In this document: positions 35,863-46,253 of the stretch, in pieces
Position numbering within the stretch: the stretch's first letter is position 1
Layout of the letters: each line of letters begins with the position of its first letter
Source: Terana coerulea
Taxonomy: Eukaryota > Basidiomycota > Agaricomycetes > Polyporales > Phanerochaetaceae
Length of the DNA: 64,000 nucleotides
Reading direction: 5' to 3'
NCBI GenBank assembly: GCA_024811115.1
Contig: JAKOGH010000681.1
Location: forward strand, 62,001-126,000
Notes under the pieces: model-generated
What the model was told of the DNA's origin: nothing
Database searches by the model: none
The model's input: only the letters and a program-made list of their open reading frames with translations
Program-made: the position numbers and the translations under genes

Positions 35863-36300
35863 TTTGTTTCCAACTTAACGTTATGAGTTATATAGCGACT
35901 CTCATTACACAAACATATCATATTCTACTGCAACGGTTGTTGCGAGACTGTCACTAATGTGCTAATTGTCTTCTGTCTCAGTGTTCTGTCCATTTGCAGA
36001 GCTCTCATTCTCATCTAGCTGTGCAAGCATTTCCTGCAAGCCTGTTCACTTGCTCCCGGGCCCCTGAGCACCACCTGCGCCCCTTTGCTGACAACCATAA
36101 CCAGTCGTAGAGTTAGGAAATAGAACCTCATCCCATGTGCGAAATATATCAAGCACGGCGGGGTGCTCACCGAGGATTCCACGCATGAGATAGACAAGAT
36201 ATTCTTCGAAGTCCTTCTGCCAGTTGATGCGACTCTGGGCGCCCGTCTCGTGAAACTCAATATCGGGAGATAGCGCCCAGCATGCCTGAAATATGAAAGC

Positions 36301-36788
36301 ATACTATGACTGGCCCCACGTTTATAAGGATTCCTACTCTTTAAGGGGCTGCTCCCGCGTTACTACGATTTTCCTCAGAAATCCTGGTACACCAGTGCAA
36401 TACTGCCTTGCGCACGTACCTGTATTTTCTCTGTATTTTTAAGATGAGTGTAGGGCGAATGGGAGAGGCTCTTTCGAGAGAACCCACCTTTCAAAATTAT
36501 GGGCGGCATCACAGAATTCCCCAATTCAGCGATGATCCTGCATGCGGATTGGTCGATGGGATGATTAGCGCCAAAATGGGCTGGTTCTTGCAAACGGCCG
36601 TCATTCGAGCTTTACCAAAATTCCTATCCCTCCCGTTCACGAAATTGCACAAACCAACTTCACAGCCGCTTAGGATCATCCCACATGGATCTGAAGAAAA
36701 TTCTGGGCACCAACGAGTTGCAAGGGAGCGCAGGAAAGCGAGATTATAAAAGGTGGTCCAATTATAAACGTGGGGCCAGTCATAGTAT
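36301..36788. mobile_element. 488-bp element with perfect 27-bp inverted ends
   Basis: The left end 36301-36327 (ATACTATGACTGGCCCCACG plus TTTATAA) recurs exactly inverted at 36762-36788. Size and long perfect termini fit a MITE. No clear target duplication is seen in the flanks, and the internal frame 36408-36749 has no recognisable domain. It lies inside the larger TA-flanked element, implying nested insertion. Confidence 0.55.
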
Positions 36789-37280
36789 TGAGCCAGAGAA
36801 ATCTATGACGACTGACACCAACGTACCATAATGCTTGCAGCGACGATAGCACCGGGTGTGGTGTGTGTTAACCGACACGTTCCCGCGTAAGCTGTACATA
36901 GTGCCGCGACTGCTCAGGCCTGACCCAAACTGCCCACCTTTGAGAGACCCTGCTCAGACGCTCGCGTGCGCGTCATCAGGCCTCATCAGGCGCTCAGAGC
37001 CTGGGATGCCTGGTCAGGTTTTTCGATTTTTGCGACATTAGCCTTTCTTGACCGCACTATATGCCATGGCCTAGGACCACTTTGAGATTGTCACCGACGT
37101 CTATTGCATACCCGCATGGTCTACGCACAGAGATTCGGCTGGTACCACGACTACAGAACCAACGACGGAGAGCAAGATCGTATACCACGGAGCAAAGCAC
37201 AGAACCCGCAGCCAGGTAGCACAAACCCACCGCGGGACAAGATAGCTCAAGCATACAGCATGGAGAATTCGGAGCATATG

Positions 37281-40200
37281 CTAAGTGCCCAAAGACAGCG
37301 ATTTCGCAGCAGATACGAGGGCGGCGTCCGGGGTGAGGTTGACGACGGCGATCCGGGGTTGCTCCTCAATGCCCTCGGCCTTACCCGAGTCGATCGCAGA
37401 GTCGGCAGGCTTGCCAGATGCGGTCGCTGCGCCCGTGTCGCTACGCGACGGCGACGGCGGTGAGGTCGATACAGGGGACACCGACGCCGCGTATTGTGAG
37501 CTACTGGCGCAGGACATCGCAGGAGAGCCGCTGGTGGAGGAGACAGAGGCGAAGGGTGATATACATCGGAAATCTTGTGACGATGGAAGCGCATGAGACG
37601 GTGGTACAGGGGAGTAGGCAGACCCTGAGCCGGACCTTGATATGCTTGAGCTGGACGACTGACGGCGGCTCAGAGCGGCGGCTAGGTGTTGGACGTTGGA
37701 CGGCAGGGGAGGCGTACGTGCGATGATAGTTGATTGAGAATGCGAGTGAGCGTGGGATACACGGGGTGAGGGTATATATGACTGTGATGGTGTTGTGGAC
37801 ACTGGTGGGCTTGGTGCTATCGGACTATGCACGGCTGGTTGAGGATGTCGTGGTGAGGACGGCGACGAGTTGTCAAACTGATGGTACAGAGCATGCTGCT
37901 GTCCTCGAGGAAGACTGGCGCCGTCTACTCCTCCATACGATGGCAGCCTCGCCACCGGCATGGCGTAATTCGAGCTCAAAGCTCGAACCATCCTGTCACG
38001 AATAGGTGATCCAGTTTCATAGAATACATTTGAGCGCTGTTGCTGCTGTTGTGCTGGTTGTGTGTTGATGGTTGGAAGTGGTGGACGTGAGGGGTATACT
38101 GATAATGGAGTAACAACTGCTGGCAGTGCCGACAAAGAGACTCGGTTGAATTGAAGGGGGCGAGCTGGGCCAGATATTGATCGCCTGGGAGTCCCGGCGT
38201 CCATCCGTGGTGGAGGAACAAAACCGATGTCTTGCTGTCGCGGTCTAGACTGAGGATGGAATCCCTCAGCTGAGGCTTCCGAGACGTATTGCATAGGCCT
38301 GACAGACGGTCGACCGCGCAACTTCGCTAGCAACCTCTGGTCCGCTATGCCCTCGTGCTGGGAAGCAGGATAACGCAAATCACCTCGTGAGGTCGAGGCA
38401 CCGGGGACGTAGTGGCTGAACTGAGGGGACGATTGCGCCGAGTAGGATGTTTGACGAGGATAATACTTACCCTCTGTGACAGACCGGATTGACGCCACGT
38501 CATCCGAGTCTGCCACCGACCGACGGTCGTCATCGTCCGTAAAGATCTCGCTATTATTAGACGAGGATGCCGTCTCGTGCTCGTACTCTCGCGCAAGGGT
38601 TGAAGCGGTCCCAAGACTCAGGCCTTGCCCGAGGCGGTGCTCGAATGCCGAGCGATCCTCTTCCGGCGCCTCGGGCGGTGGAGGACTGGTCCACTTCGCA
38701 CGCTTGGGAGCCATATGGTCTGGCTGTTCCGGAGGCAAGGCAGCCGGCGCAGGCGAGAGGGACGACGGTACGTGGTGAACTTCTGGAGGCGATAAGCGAT
38801 CCGCCTCGGAGGCTCCTGGTGGTCTCATTGGATTACTGCCAATGGTGTACGGTGTTTGCGCCGCTTTGGGCACTGCGGACAACCGTGGCGCCCGGAAGTA
38901 CGACCGGGATGGCGAGGCGTGTAGAAGCTCTTCGTCTTTTCGTTCTTCGCATAGCTGAGCGAGTGCGACGAATGCCCGTTCGGGGCGAGCCGCCAATATC
39001 CTAGAAGCGCGCATGAACTCTCCTCGGATCTTGTATTGAGATGTTTCAGCTGATAGGTGATGTAATGGTACACCAGGACATACCGTGTACAGACCATCCC
39101 TAGTAACGCAGCGAGAGACATTGAAGTCGGTCTCGAAGGGGTCCTATTGCATCTTCAGCGAAAACCAACAACCTGAGATAGGCTTAGATATACCTCTATA
39201 CATAGGCGATTCCTCTCCCTCGACGTTCCTTTGTCGGGCTTTCTGCGGTGTCAGCGATAGAGTCGTCGCCGTGGCGAGAAGACCTACGTCGTTATCCCAT
39301 CCTTTGCTCTCCTTGCTAAGCAGACCCGCACGGATGGAGATAACCCCGGTATTATAGGTAAAATCCCTTGAGTAGAATTTGAAAAAGTCGATCAAGCTAA
39401 AGAATGCCTCAATCATCGCCACAACACATCAAGAACGCTCAATACTCACAGCTCTGCAACGCTCTCTGTATTTGACGATTGCCATCGTTCTCTAAGCAGA
39501 CTGATATCGTCGAAAAACCTGGAGGACATATCAATGGACCGAGCGAGATGGATCGCGATCAAAGTCAACAGACCAAATATTGTGACCATTAAGATGTGAT
39601 TCTTCCTGTGACATGATAAGCAGTGGCCGACCGCAAGAGCATATGGGCACAAACCTGTGAGATAGGTCGTAAGGGAGGTATTTGTTGGAGATTTGGTAAT
39701 ACAGGTGGGTTCTTGACATGGACGAGGAAATATATGACAAGTAGTACGTAGCCGTATGATGACAGGGTGCCCTTGTAGGGCGAGTTGATCTTTCTGAATG
39801 TAACAGTAAGCTTCAGCTACGGAGCACAGGAGGTATACCTGAGGTATACTTGCCTTCTTTTACACCAAACTTTCACTAATGAGCAGTGTAGTTAAGCCCA
39901 CTGTGTCCCCCAAATCACAGATGATATACTCACGAAATAAGACCATAGTGCGCACACGCGCAGGGTCGATCATAGCGTAGCACATCAGTAGTCGTGTGTT
40001 CTCTAGAGCAAGCCTGTTCTCGAAGCCGATATCGCAGGCTATGCCGAATGGTAACCCGGGCTTTGGGTCTAATGAGAGCTTCACAATTGGTATTCGGGCA
40101 TGTGGTAATGGTTTAATGTGGAATTTCGTCTCTGCACGGTGAAATGTCATTTGGAAGGTGCAGAGCAAGCGGGGAGAATACGCACCTCTTGCGAAGAGAT

Positions 40201-40620
40201 CCCCCAGCATATTCACCAGATCCGTCGCAGGCAAGCGTTCCTCCGAATCAATTAGACAGCACAGGTCCATATCTTTCCATGCAACTTGAGCCAGAGCCTA
40301 TGCAACCTGATACATAGAGACACACCCGAATTGCGCAAGCTGAATCCGTTGGCGGTACTTCCGAAGGATAGCAACCGGCTATCGAGCTCAACCGTACGGA
40401 TGAGTCGCTCAAGTAGTTTCCTAACATCTTCCTTGATTGCCAGCTCTTCGGGCGTAGGCAACAGTTGGACGACGAAGTCGAAAAGGCATTGCGAGAGCTC
40501 TGCAACAAATTGATGTTTCGAGACCTGTGGCCTGCGTGGCGGACTGGCCTGGACGGCGGCGTGCTGTCGAAGGGATTGGCTGTGTCCGTTGCTGAGCGTC
40601 GGGGAGTATACGGCAGCCAT
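37281..40620 (-). CDS. Cid1-family terminal nucleotidyltransferase (TUTase/poly(A) polymerase)
   Basis: Adds untemplated U or A to RNA 3' ends. Minus-strand exons give RKLLERLIRTVELDSRLLSF, then GSTANGFSLRNSDMDLCCLI. The catalytic DMD is intact because an intron splits its first Asp codon (G|AT). Next come HARIPIVKLSL, MVLFLKVWCKRR, INSPYKGTLSSYGYVLLVIY and VKNPPVLPNLQ. The PAP-associated part follows: NIWFFDDISLLRERW, FYSRDFTYNTGVISIRAGLL, EDPFETDFNVSRCVTRDGLY, IRGEFMRASRILAARPERAF. A Ser/Pro/Gln-rich tail of roughly 520 aa ends the protein. Two acceptors (before INSPYK and before PDKGTSRERN) are ambiguous between CAG and AAAG three or four bases on. The N-terminus is uncertain: the frame is open upstream to 40755 without ATG; 40620 is the first in-frame ATG. 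Neighbour PAN3 also acts on mRNA tails. Confidence 0.86.
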
Positions 40621-40755
40621 GGGTCTTGACCGCTGCGAGCTTTGACTGGGGATCCTGCCGCCAGATGCTTTGTCTTGGGAGAGTTGCTGATGCTCGTGGA
40701 CGTTGAGATCAGAAAGAGTCCAGGTCTTCACTCGCTTGGGACGGGCCAGCAGCAA

Positions 40756-41847
40756 TTCACCCGGTTATAGACTTCATCATTACATTAGACGCTCGCGGGC
40801 CACGGCTCGCCTGCCGCCAGCTGCCGCCTCATGCTACGCTCAACTTCATCGCCCCCTGGCACACCCGTCCTGCGCTTTCAGAGGCTGAAACGATTCACTC
40901 AAACGCTAAGTACCAGTACCACACTTGGCGAGGACTGCCCCGCTTACAGATAACACTTACTGCAGCGGTTCGCCGACCGCTCACTGCGTTCCGCGGAATT
41001 GGTAAGTTCACAAGGAGCTGATCAACCGCTCTACTCTGGTTGGCTAGACCAGCCATTGTTCCCAGTGGGAGATTCGTTTGTGAAGCAAACAGGCTTTTAG
41101 ACCAGTGTATCCTTCTCTTCACAAGGAACTTCGAGGGCCGTGCGCCGAACAGCAAGCGGCGTGGCTCGAGGGTACGAACTGGGGGACGGCAAGGTCATCC
41201 CAGCAACGGACCAGCTTTGCGCGACTTGGTGTGACCCCATTCAGACCTCCAGTCCCATGAGCACGGTATCATGAGCTAGCGGCTTCATAGGACCGTGTAA
41301 GTATGATAGCGAATGATCAGCCGTCTTCTCATGAGGTCATGGTACATACCGGAAATCCAGACACGAACGAGATGCTCGCGTGCAATGCGGTTCTCTATTG
41401 TAGAGATCCCGTGGACGGTATTAAGGCTCCAAATGACTCGAGTATGCGAGTGCCGCCGTTACTGTGCTCGCTCCCGCCCTGAGAACCTGATGGCAATGAG
41501 TAACGGCTGATAGGGGCAAACATATCCGTCCAACCACATACCTGCTGTTGAAAGGAAGGCATGAGCAATGCACACTTCGTAGCGGCCCTGAGTGAACAAC
41601 ATTGTCACAGCTTTGCGCTGAGGAACGCGGACCCTGAGCTGTCGTGGAGGCTATGTTGGACACACCTACCTCTACGGCGCAGCACGTAGTAGGTAAACCG
41701 CCGCAGTTGAATCACAGGACGGGCATGGGTGGCTGCAGAGGGACAGGATATTTTTATTGTTTTCTGTGTCTTTTTCAGATTCTAACTATTTTCGTCCAGG
41801 GGTAAAAGGAAAAGAATTCCAGTAGCTGCGGTGGACCGCCATTCCTG
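40756..41847. other. Intergenic between Cid1-like 5' end and PAN3 3' end
   Basis: About 1.1 kb. It may hold a missing first exon of the Cid1-like gene, but I could not identify one; a minus frame at 40895-41155 has no recognisable features. Confidence 0.35.
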
Positions 41848-44481
41848 TTATCGCATTGAGCTCATGGTCAACTCGCTATGCGAGGGCTCAAGGTAAGCAT
41901 GACGAGGATCCTGTGGGAACGGGAAGCGCACCTGAACGCCGACTCCATACAGGACTTGATTTCGCGATAACTGACGACAAGGCAACTTTGCTCATCACGG
42001 GAGACGAGCATGATACGTTCGTCAACACCAGCATCTAACTGCAGCAACAGTTCCGACGTCAGAACACCGGCAAACCGACAGCGAAGATTGAGGCCTACCT
42101 TGTTCAAGCACGTTAGGACGTGCGACAAATTGACCACCGGACGCCCGTGCTCGTCGACTTGATGGAACACGTAGTCGCGGAACAGCTTGATGATATATCT
42201 GTCGCCCGTCTCCGACCATCGAGGGTCGCGAGCGAACTCGGGACGTTCGTCGATGAACCCGAACTTGCACATTAGCCGGACTAAGCGCCCGTTTTCGAGC
42301 TCGCTCATGAACTCGCTCTCCAGGCGGTCATTTGCGCTAGCCGGGAGGGTTGAGTCTTTGCTGAGGTAAAATAGCATACATGCTCACCTCATAGACTCTT
42401 CGAGTTCGGTCAGCATTTGTGGCTTGATCATGTCCAGAAACTGCCGAATACTCTGGGTAGGCATCATGAGATCGTGACCTGACAATGTTGTGCATGCTAT
42501 TCACCTTGAGCGGGCCTGGTTTCGACATGAGATACATCACAACTGTCTTGACCTCCTGCGAGTAATGCCGACCAACCATTTCAAGCGACTTGGGCAAATG
42601 GTTCATTGCAGCAGGGTTATTGCAGCACAAGCCCAAGACTAGCCGACCAAATACTACGAGATCCTCTTGCTGCAACATTGTGATGTCATGACGGGCTTCG
42701 AACATGAGGATATCCACGATTCCACAGGAGCCGATCCGAACTCTGCATAATAGCTGAGCGCTCGGGCGAGTGGATGCAGAACGATGTGCACTCACCTGTT
42801 CTTGCCGGTTACCAAGATTTTGGTGGGATCGAGAACTCTCACAGCAAGCCCCGCATCGTGAATTGCCTTCAAGGGCGCTGGCGATCTGGATGATGTAGGA
42901 CCACAGGGTGCGTTCCGGTATGCGGCTGTTCTGAGCTTGAAGTCTCCCGTGATGGAATTGTGGAGCTTTGGGCTTAATGTGCGCCTCAAACAAAGTTTGT
43001 GCATTGGGATGATACTCGTATACCACAACCAGGGCTACGGTATGCATAGGTCAGTGTTGGGCGCATACACGGAGTCATCGCCCTCACAGTTGTCGTTGAA
43101 TGCCCGAGTAGTGAACGCCTCCTTCACTGATATCAGGTTCGGATGCTTGAGACGTGACCAGGCTTCAATCCCGCCAAATGCTGTTTGGCTGTTGAGACGA
43201 TAGTCTACTCTCGTAATCAGAAAAGTCTGCATACGCTCATAATTCAGTCACGCACTCTCGATACGCCTTAGGACATAGGGAAGACCATCCGCAGAGTTGA
43301 CGGCCTTGTACACCGTCGAAGTCCAATTCCCGAATTTCCGTCGCTCGCCAGCAGTAACCTCCAAGGGCATCAACGAATGATAACCTTGAGTTTCGTCGGG
43401 AAGGTTGAGACCTGGCGGTGGTGCCGTGTAGATAGCCTCCGAACGCTTCTGCAGTTCTTCTCGCAGGTTATCCGAGAGGAAATACTTGTGTTGCAGAGTC
43501 TCAGGCCGAGGAGAAGTATACAGATGATAATTGAGCTGCTGCAAGGTCAGCGGTCACTTTCATAGGGCACCACTAGCTAACTTACCGGTTGTTGAGTGAA
43601 CGTTGGTGGTGTTGGGTAGTACATGTCCATCCCAACGCCGTTCTCGTAGTCCATATGCTCTGAGTCACCGTTTTGCTCATAAGGGTTGGTGTTCATGTTC
43701 GAATCCAGCTAACGAGCTCGTTTAAAGATGATCAGTAGGAGAGTAAGTGCAAACTAACCGCCTGGAAGTGGGCGGTCAGATTATGGACACCGAAGTTGTC
43801 GTCTAGATCCGCGTCCGCCTGCTGATCATAAGCCTCCGACTCGTCATAGTGGTACTCGGACGAGCCAGTCGACGGAGTAGAACTATAACAGGTGAAGAAC
43901 TGAAACCAAGGAGAAGGAACAATATACGTACGAGGTATGCGTATGCTCATAGTTCGCGACAGCAGGTGCGGGAGTTGGACTGGCGGGGTTCTTGGGTATG
44001 AATACAGGTGCGTTCACCGCTTGTGCTGGAAGCGCGGCACTCGGGGTTGGGGAATCTGGTGGTCTGCACATGCGAAGTTGAGGTCTCAAGTGTTCAATAT
44101 GTTACTCGACATTACTCACACAGGTGTAGAGGAATCACGCTGTGAAATTGAGTTCGACCTCTGTCCAACGCGACGGAACTTCGATACGTACGGAAGGGTG
44201 GTAGTAGATACAGCCTTTGTCTTGGAATTTACACGAGCTACGGCAGCACTCAGCAAAGTTCGCGTATGCTTTGAGCAGTACTAGTACCCATAAATCAAAA
44301 TATTTCTACACTGGCGTTGAGTTGAGTCTGCCGACGCGTGTTCAGTCCAGCAGCGGGATCATGCAGGCCTGTCCAGTCAACACGCACCCTTCCTGGGTTT
44401 CGGGCTGGAGGGTTCCGAATGTGACAATGTAGGGGCAACTATCTTCACTGCCGATGAGGCTGGCCTCGAGAAGAACGCCAT
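41848..44481 (-). CDS. PAN3: PAN3, regulatory subunit of the PAN2-PAN3 deadenylase
   Basis: Recruits the PAN2 exonuclease to poly(A) tails in the cytoplasm. It starts [20 protein letters not shown]; the N-terminal CCCH finger is joined from two exons (CRNILIYG + [13 protein letters not shown]). A Pro-rich linker with a PAM2-like stretch ([15 protein letters not shown]) follows. The pseudokinase spans [70 protein letters not shown] and [18 protein letters not shown]. The C-terminal knob has [40 protein letters not shown] and [21 protein letters not shown] end it SELTMSSMR, using an intron to CGCATAG. One extra base lies in AA at 42871-42872 (IASAL to KAIHDAG). A 60-nt in-frame stopless intron splits LNK and LDAG. 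It diverges from the TFIIE-beta gene. Confidence 0.94.
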
Positions 44482-44710
44482 CCTGCGGCCAGGGGATGAC
44501 GGTGAGAGACAAGCCGAAACATCCTGAAGATGAGTCGCTTGCCCTGATGGCGCGCTTCACGGGTTCAAAGCTGAGGTAAGTAACAAAGTTCTCTGACCGA
44601 AGTTACAAATCGCCTCGGTGCCGCTTACCACCACGTGGCTTCTCTTACTCGCTCTTACAGCCGTTTGTTACCACAGTCCTTACACCGCATCTGCACCTCC
44701 TACCACCACC
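44482..44710. promoter_or_regulatory. Bidirectional promoter PAN3 / TFIIE-beta
   Basis: 229 bp between diverging start codons, so both genes probably share regulation. No TATA box is evident. Confidence 0.5.
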
Positions 44711-45743
44711 ATGTCCGGCCTTGCGCGCGATGCTGCTGCCTTCAAAAGTGCTTTAACGCGGCAAGACTACACGTCTTGGCACTCTCAACCCCCACCATTA
44801 CAACCCCAGCAAGAAGCAGGGGAAGCCTCATCGTCAAAGAAGAAGAAACGGCCAAAGTCAAGTGGGTTCCCTTGGTCGCTCTGTCGCTCTCACCCTACCT
44901 GATGGAGCTTGTCTAGACGTTGTCTTTTCTCAGCCCGCGGATACTGGGACTGGGCAGAATATCAATACTCAGCTGGTGTATGCTGTCAACCATCTCAAGT
45001 CTAATGGAAACCCAATGCGCCTCCAAGACTTGGCTATCATCACCAATACGCCTTTGGACACAGACAAGGTCCTCCTGGAGAAATTTCGTGCTCACGACAG
45101 AGTGGTCCATGATTCCAAGACGGACCTCTACTCATACCGAGTTTGTGGATGTGTTATTGCCAGCCTCTTCTTTGACCCCTGACTGTCTCGGCTGCAGCAT
45201 GACTTCAATGTGCGGAATAAAGCCTCCCTCCTCACCGAAATTCAGCGACAGACTCGCAAAGGTGGCGGCTTGTCTGTGCGGACCCTCAAAGAGAGCTGGA
45301 AAGAAGCTCCTCAGGCGATTGAGGAGCTTGAGAAGGAAGGAGAGGTCTATGTTACCCGCACACTCAAGGACGGTCAGCTCCGAATGGTGTTTTGGAATGA
45401 GATTAAGCCAGATGAGGAGGGCGGCGGAGGACCGGTCGAGAAAGGTACGTCTGATGACATTGGGTGAACGATGCAATCCCCGTGAGTTGTGGACTGACCA
45501 AGTGTAGAATTTCATGATCTGTGGCACGCCCTGCAAGTGCCGAACGACGTAGACCTGCTCAAGCAACTTACGAATGAAGGTTTGCAAGTGACGGTCGGGG
45601 AGACGGTCGTGCCGAAGGGCCCTGCGGGAAAGAAGAAGGGCAAGAAGTCCGCGCCGAGGCAACGTCAAATACGCCTCACGAACACCCATCTCAAGGGCAC
45701 GATCGACTTGTCGAAGGACTATGTGGCCCCAGGGAAGTCGTAG
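44711..45743 (+). CDS. TFA2: Transcription initiation factor TFIIE subunit beta
   Basis: General factor that, with TFIIE-alpha, recruits and regulates TFIIH at RNA polymerase II promoters. Exons: 44711-44861, 44917-45140, 45198-45444 and 45508-45743, all in phase, about 285 aa. It starts MSGLARDAAAFKSALTRQ, then a Lys-rich linker (SSSKKKKRPKS). The two winged-helix segments follow: NINTQLVYAVNHLKSNGNPM / LAIITNTPLDTDKVLLEKF and NKASLLTEIQRQTRKGGGLS / VRTLKESWKEAPQAIEELE. The basic C-terminus (PAGKKKGKKSAPRQRQIRLT, NTHLKGTIDL) matches the end of TFIIE-beta. No interruptions. Confidence 0.93.
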
Positions 45744-46253
45744 AGTTCGTCATTGAATCACGTTGCGTACTTTTTCTCGCTCTTGTATCATAGATATCAT
45801 CCATGGAAGATTATTCCTACTGAATACATCAGGTCCTTTGCTACGTTCGAAGGCATGCTGCTGTGGACGTCACGCGAATCTAGATGATGGTTAGTTCGCC
45901 GAATGAATACGCCGACCACGGCGGATGAAACAAACAACTTTGCGCACGTGTACTGTCAGCTCATCACCATTCCACATGTACAAACCCGGTTGCCTGTAGG
46001 CGATCGACGTTTAAACGTACCCCGATATCAGTTTCTCAACGGCAGGGGATCTGCACTGCACCGATACAGGACCCTTGGAAGTTACAATCACGAATATCGC
46101 TGAGGCTTCGGCGAGTAAACACATCGCGCTTATTGCATCTCGGCACGAAATAGTGCAGGTGTGTATATATTCATTTTGCCAGAAGCTCGCCATGCGCAAG
46201 CTCTCCAAGCTGGTCGCTCCCTTTAGATTTCTTATCCAGTATTCGCGGACAGC
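45744..46253. other. Intergenic upstream of the P450 array
   Basis: 510 bp; no gene seen. Serves as the promoter region of the first P450. Confidence 0.4.

Larger units (their letters stand above)
35456..37040. mobile_element. Candidate TA-flanked inverted-repeat element
   Basis: A 17-bp terminal repeat with one mismatch lies at 35456-35472 (TAATGTCGCAAAAACCG) and inverted at 37024-37040. If the outer TA pairs are target duplications, the element is 1,581 bp with 15-bp TIRs. Near each end are GC-rich stretches with repeated CAGGCCT/CTCAGCCTG words (35530-35670; 36905-37020). It contains the tRNA-like sequence and the nested 488-bp element below. No transposase frame is recognised, so if mobile it is non-autonomous. 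It could also be unrelated repeats with chance matching ends. Confidence 0.45.

Noticed and set aside
39144..39740. Separate small membrane protein on the minus strand
   Set aside because: The apparent transmembrane stretch is partly intron sequence; spliced exons here give NIWFFDDI and FYSRDFTYNT, core parts of the Cid1-like enzyme.
44342..44560. Small minus-strand gene upstream of PAN3
   Set aside because: The region is the PAN3 first exon in another frame; splicing at GTGCGT/CGGCAG joins it to the CCCH finger.
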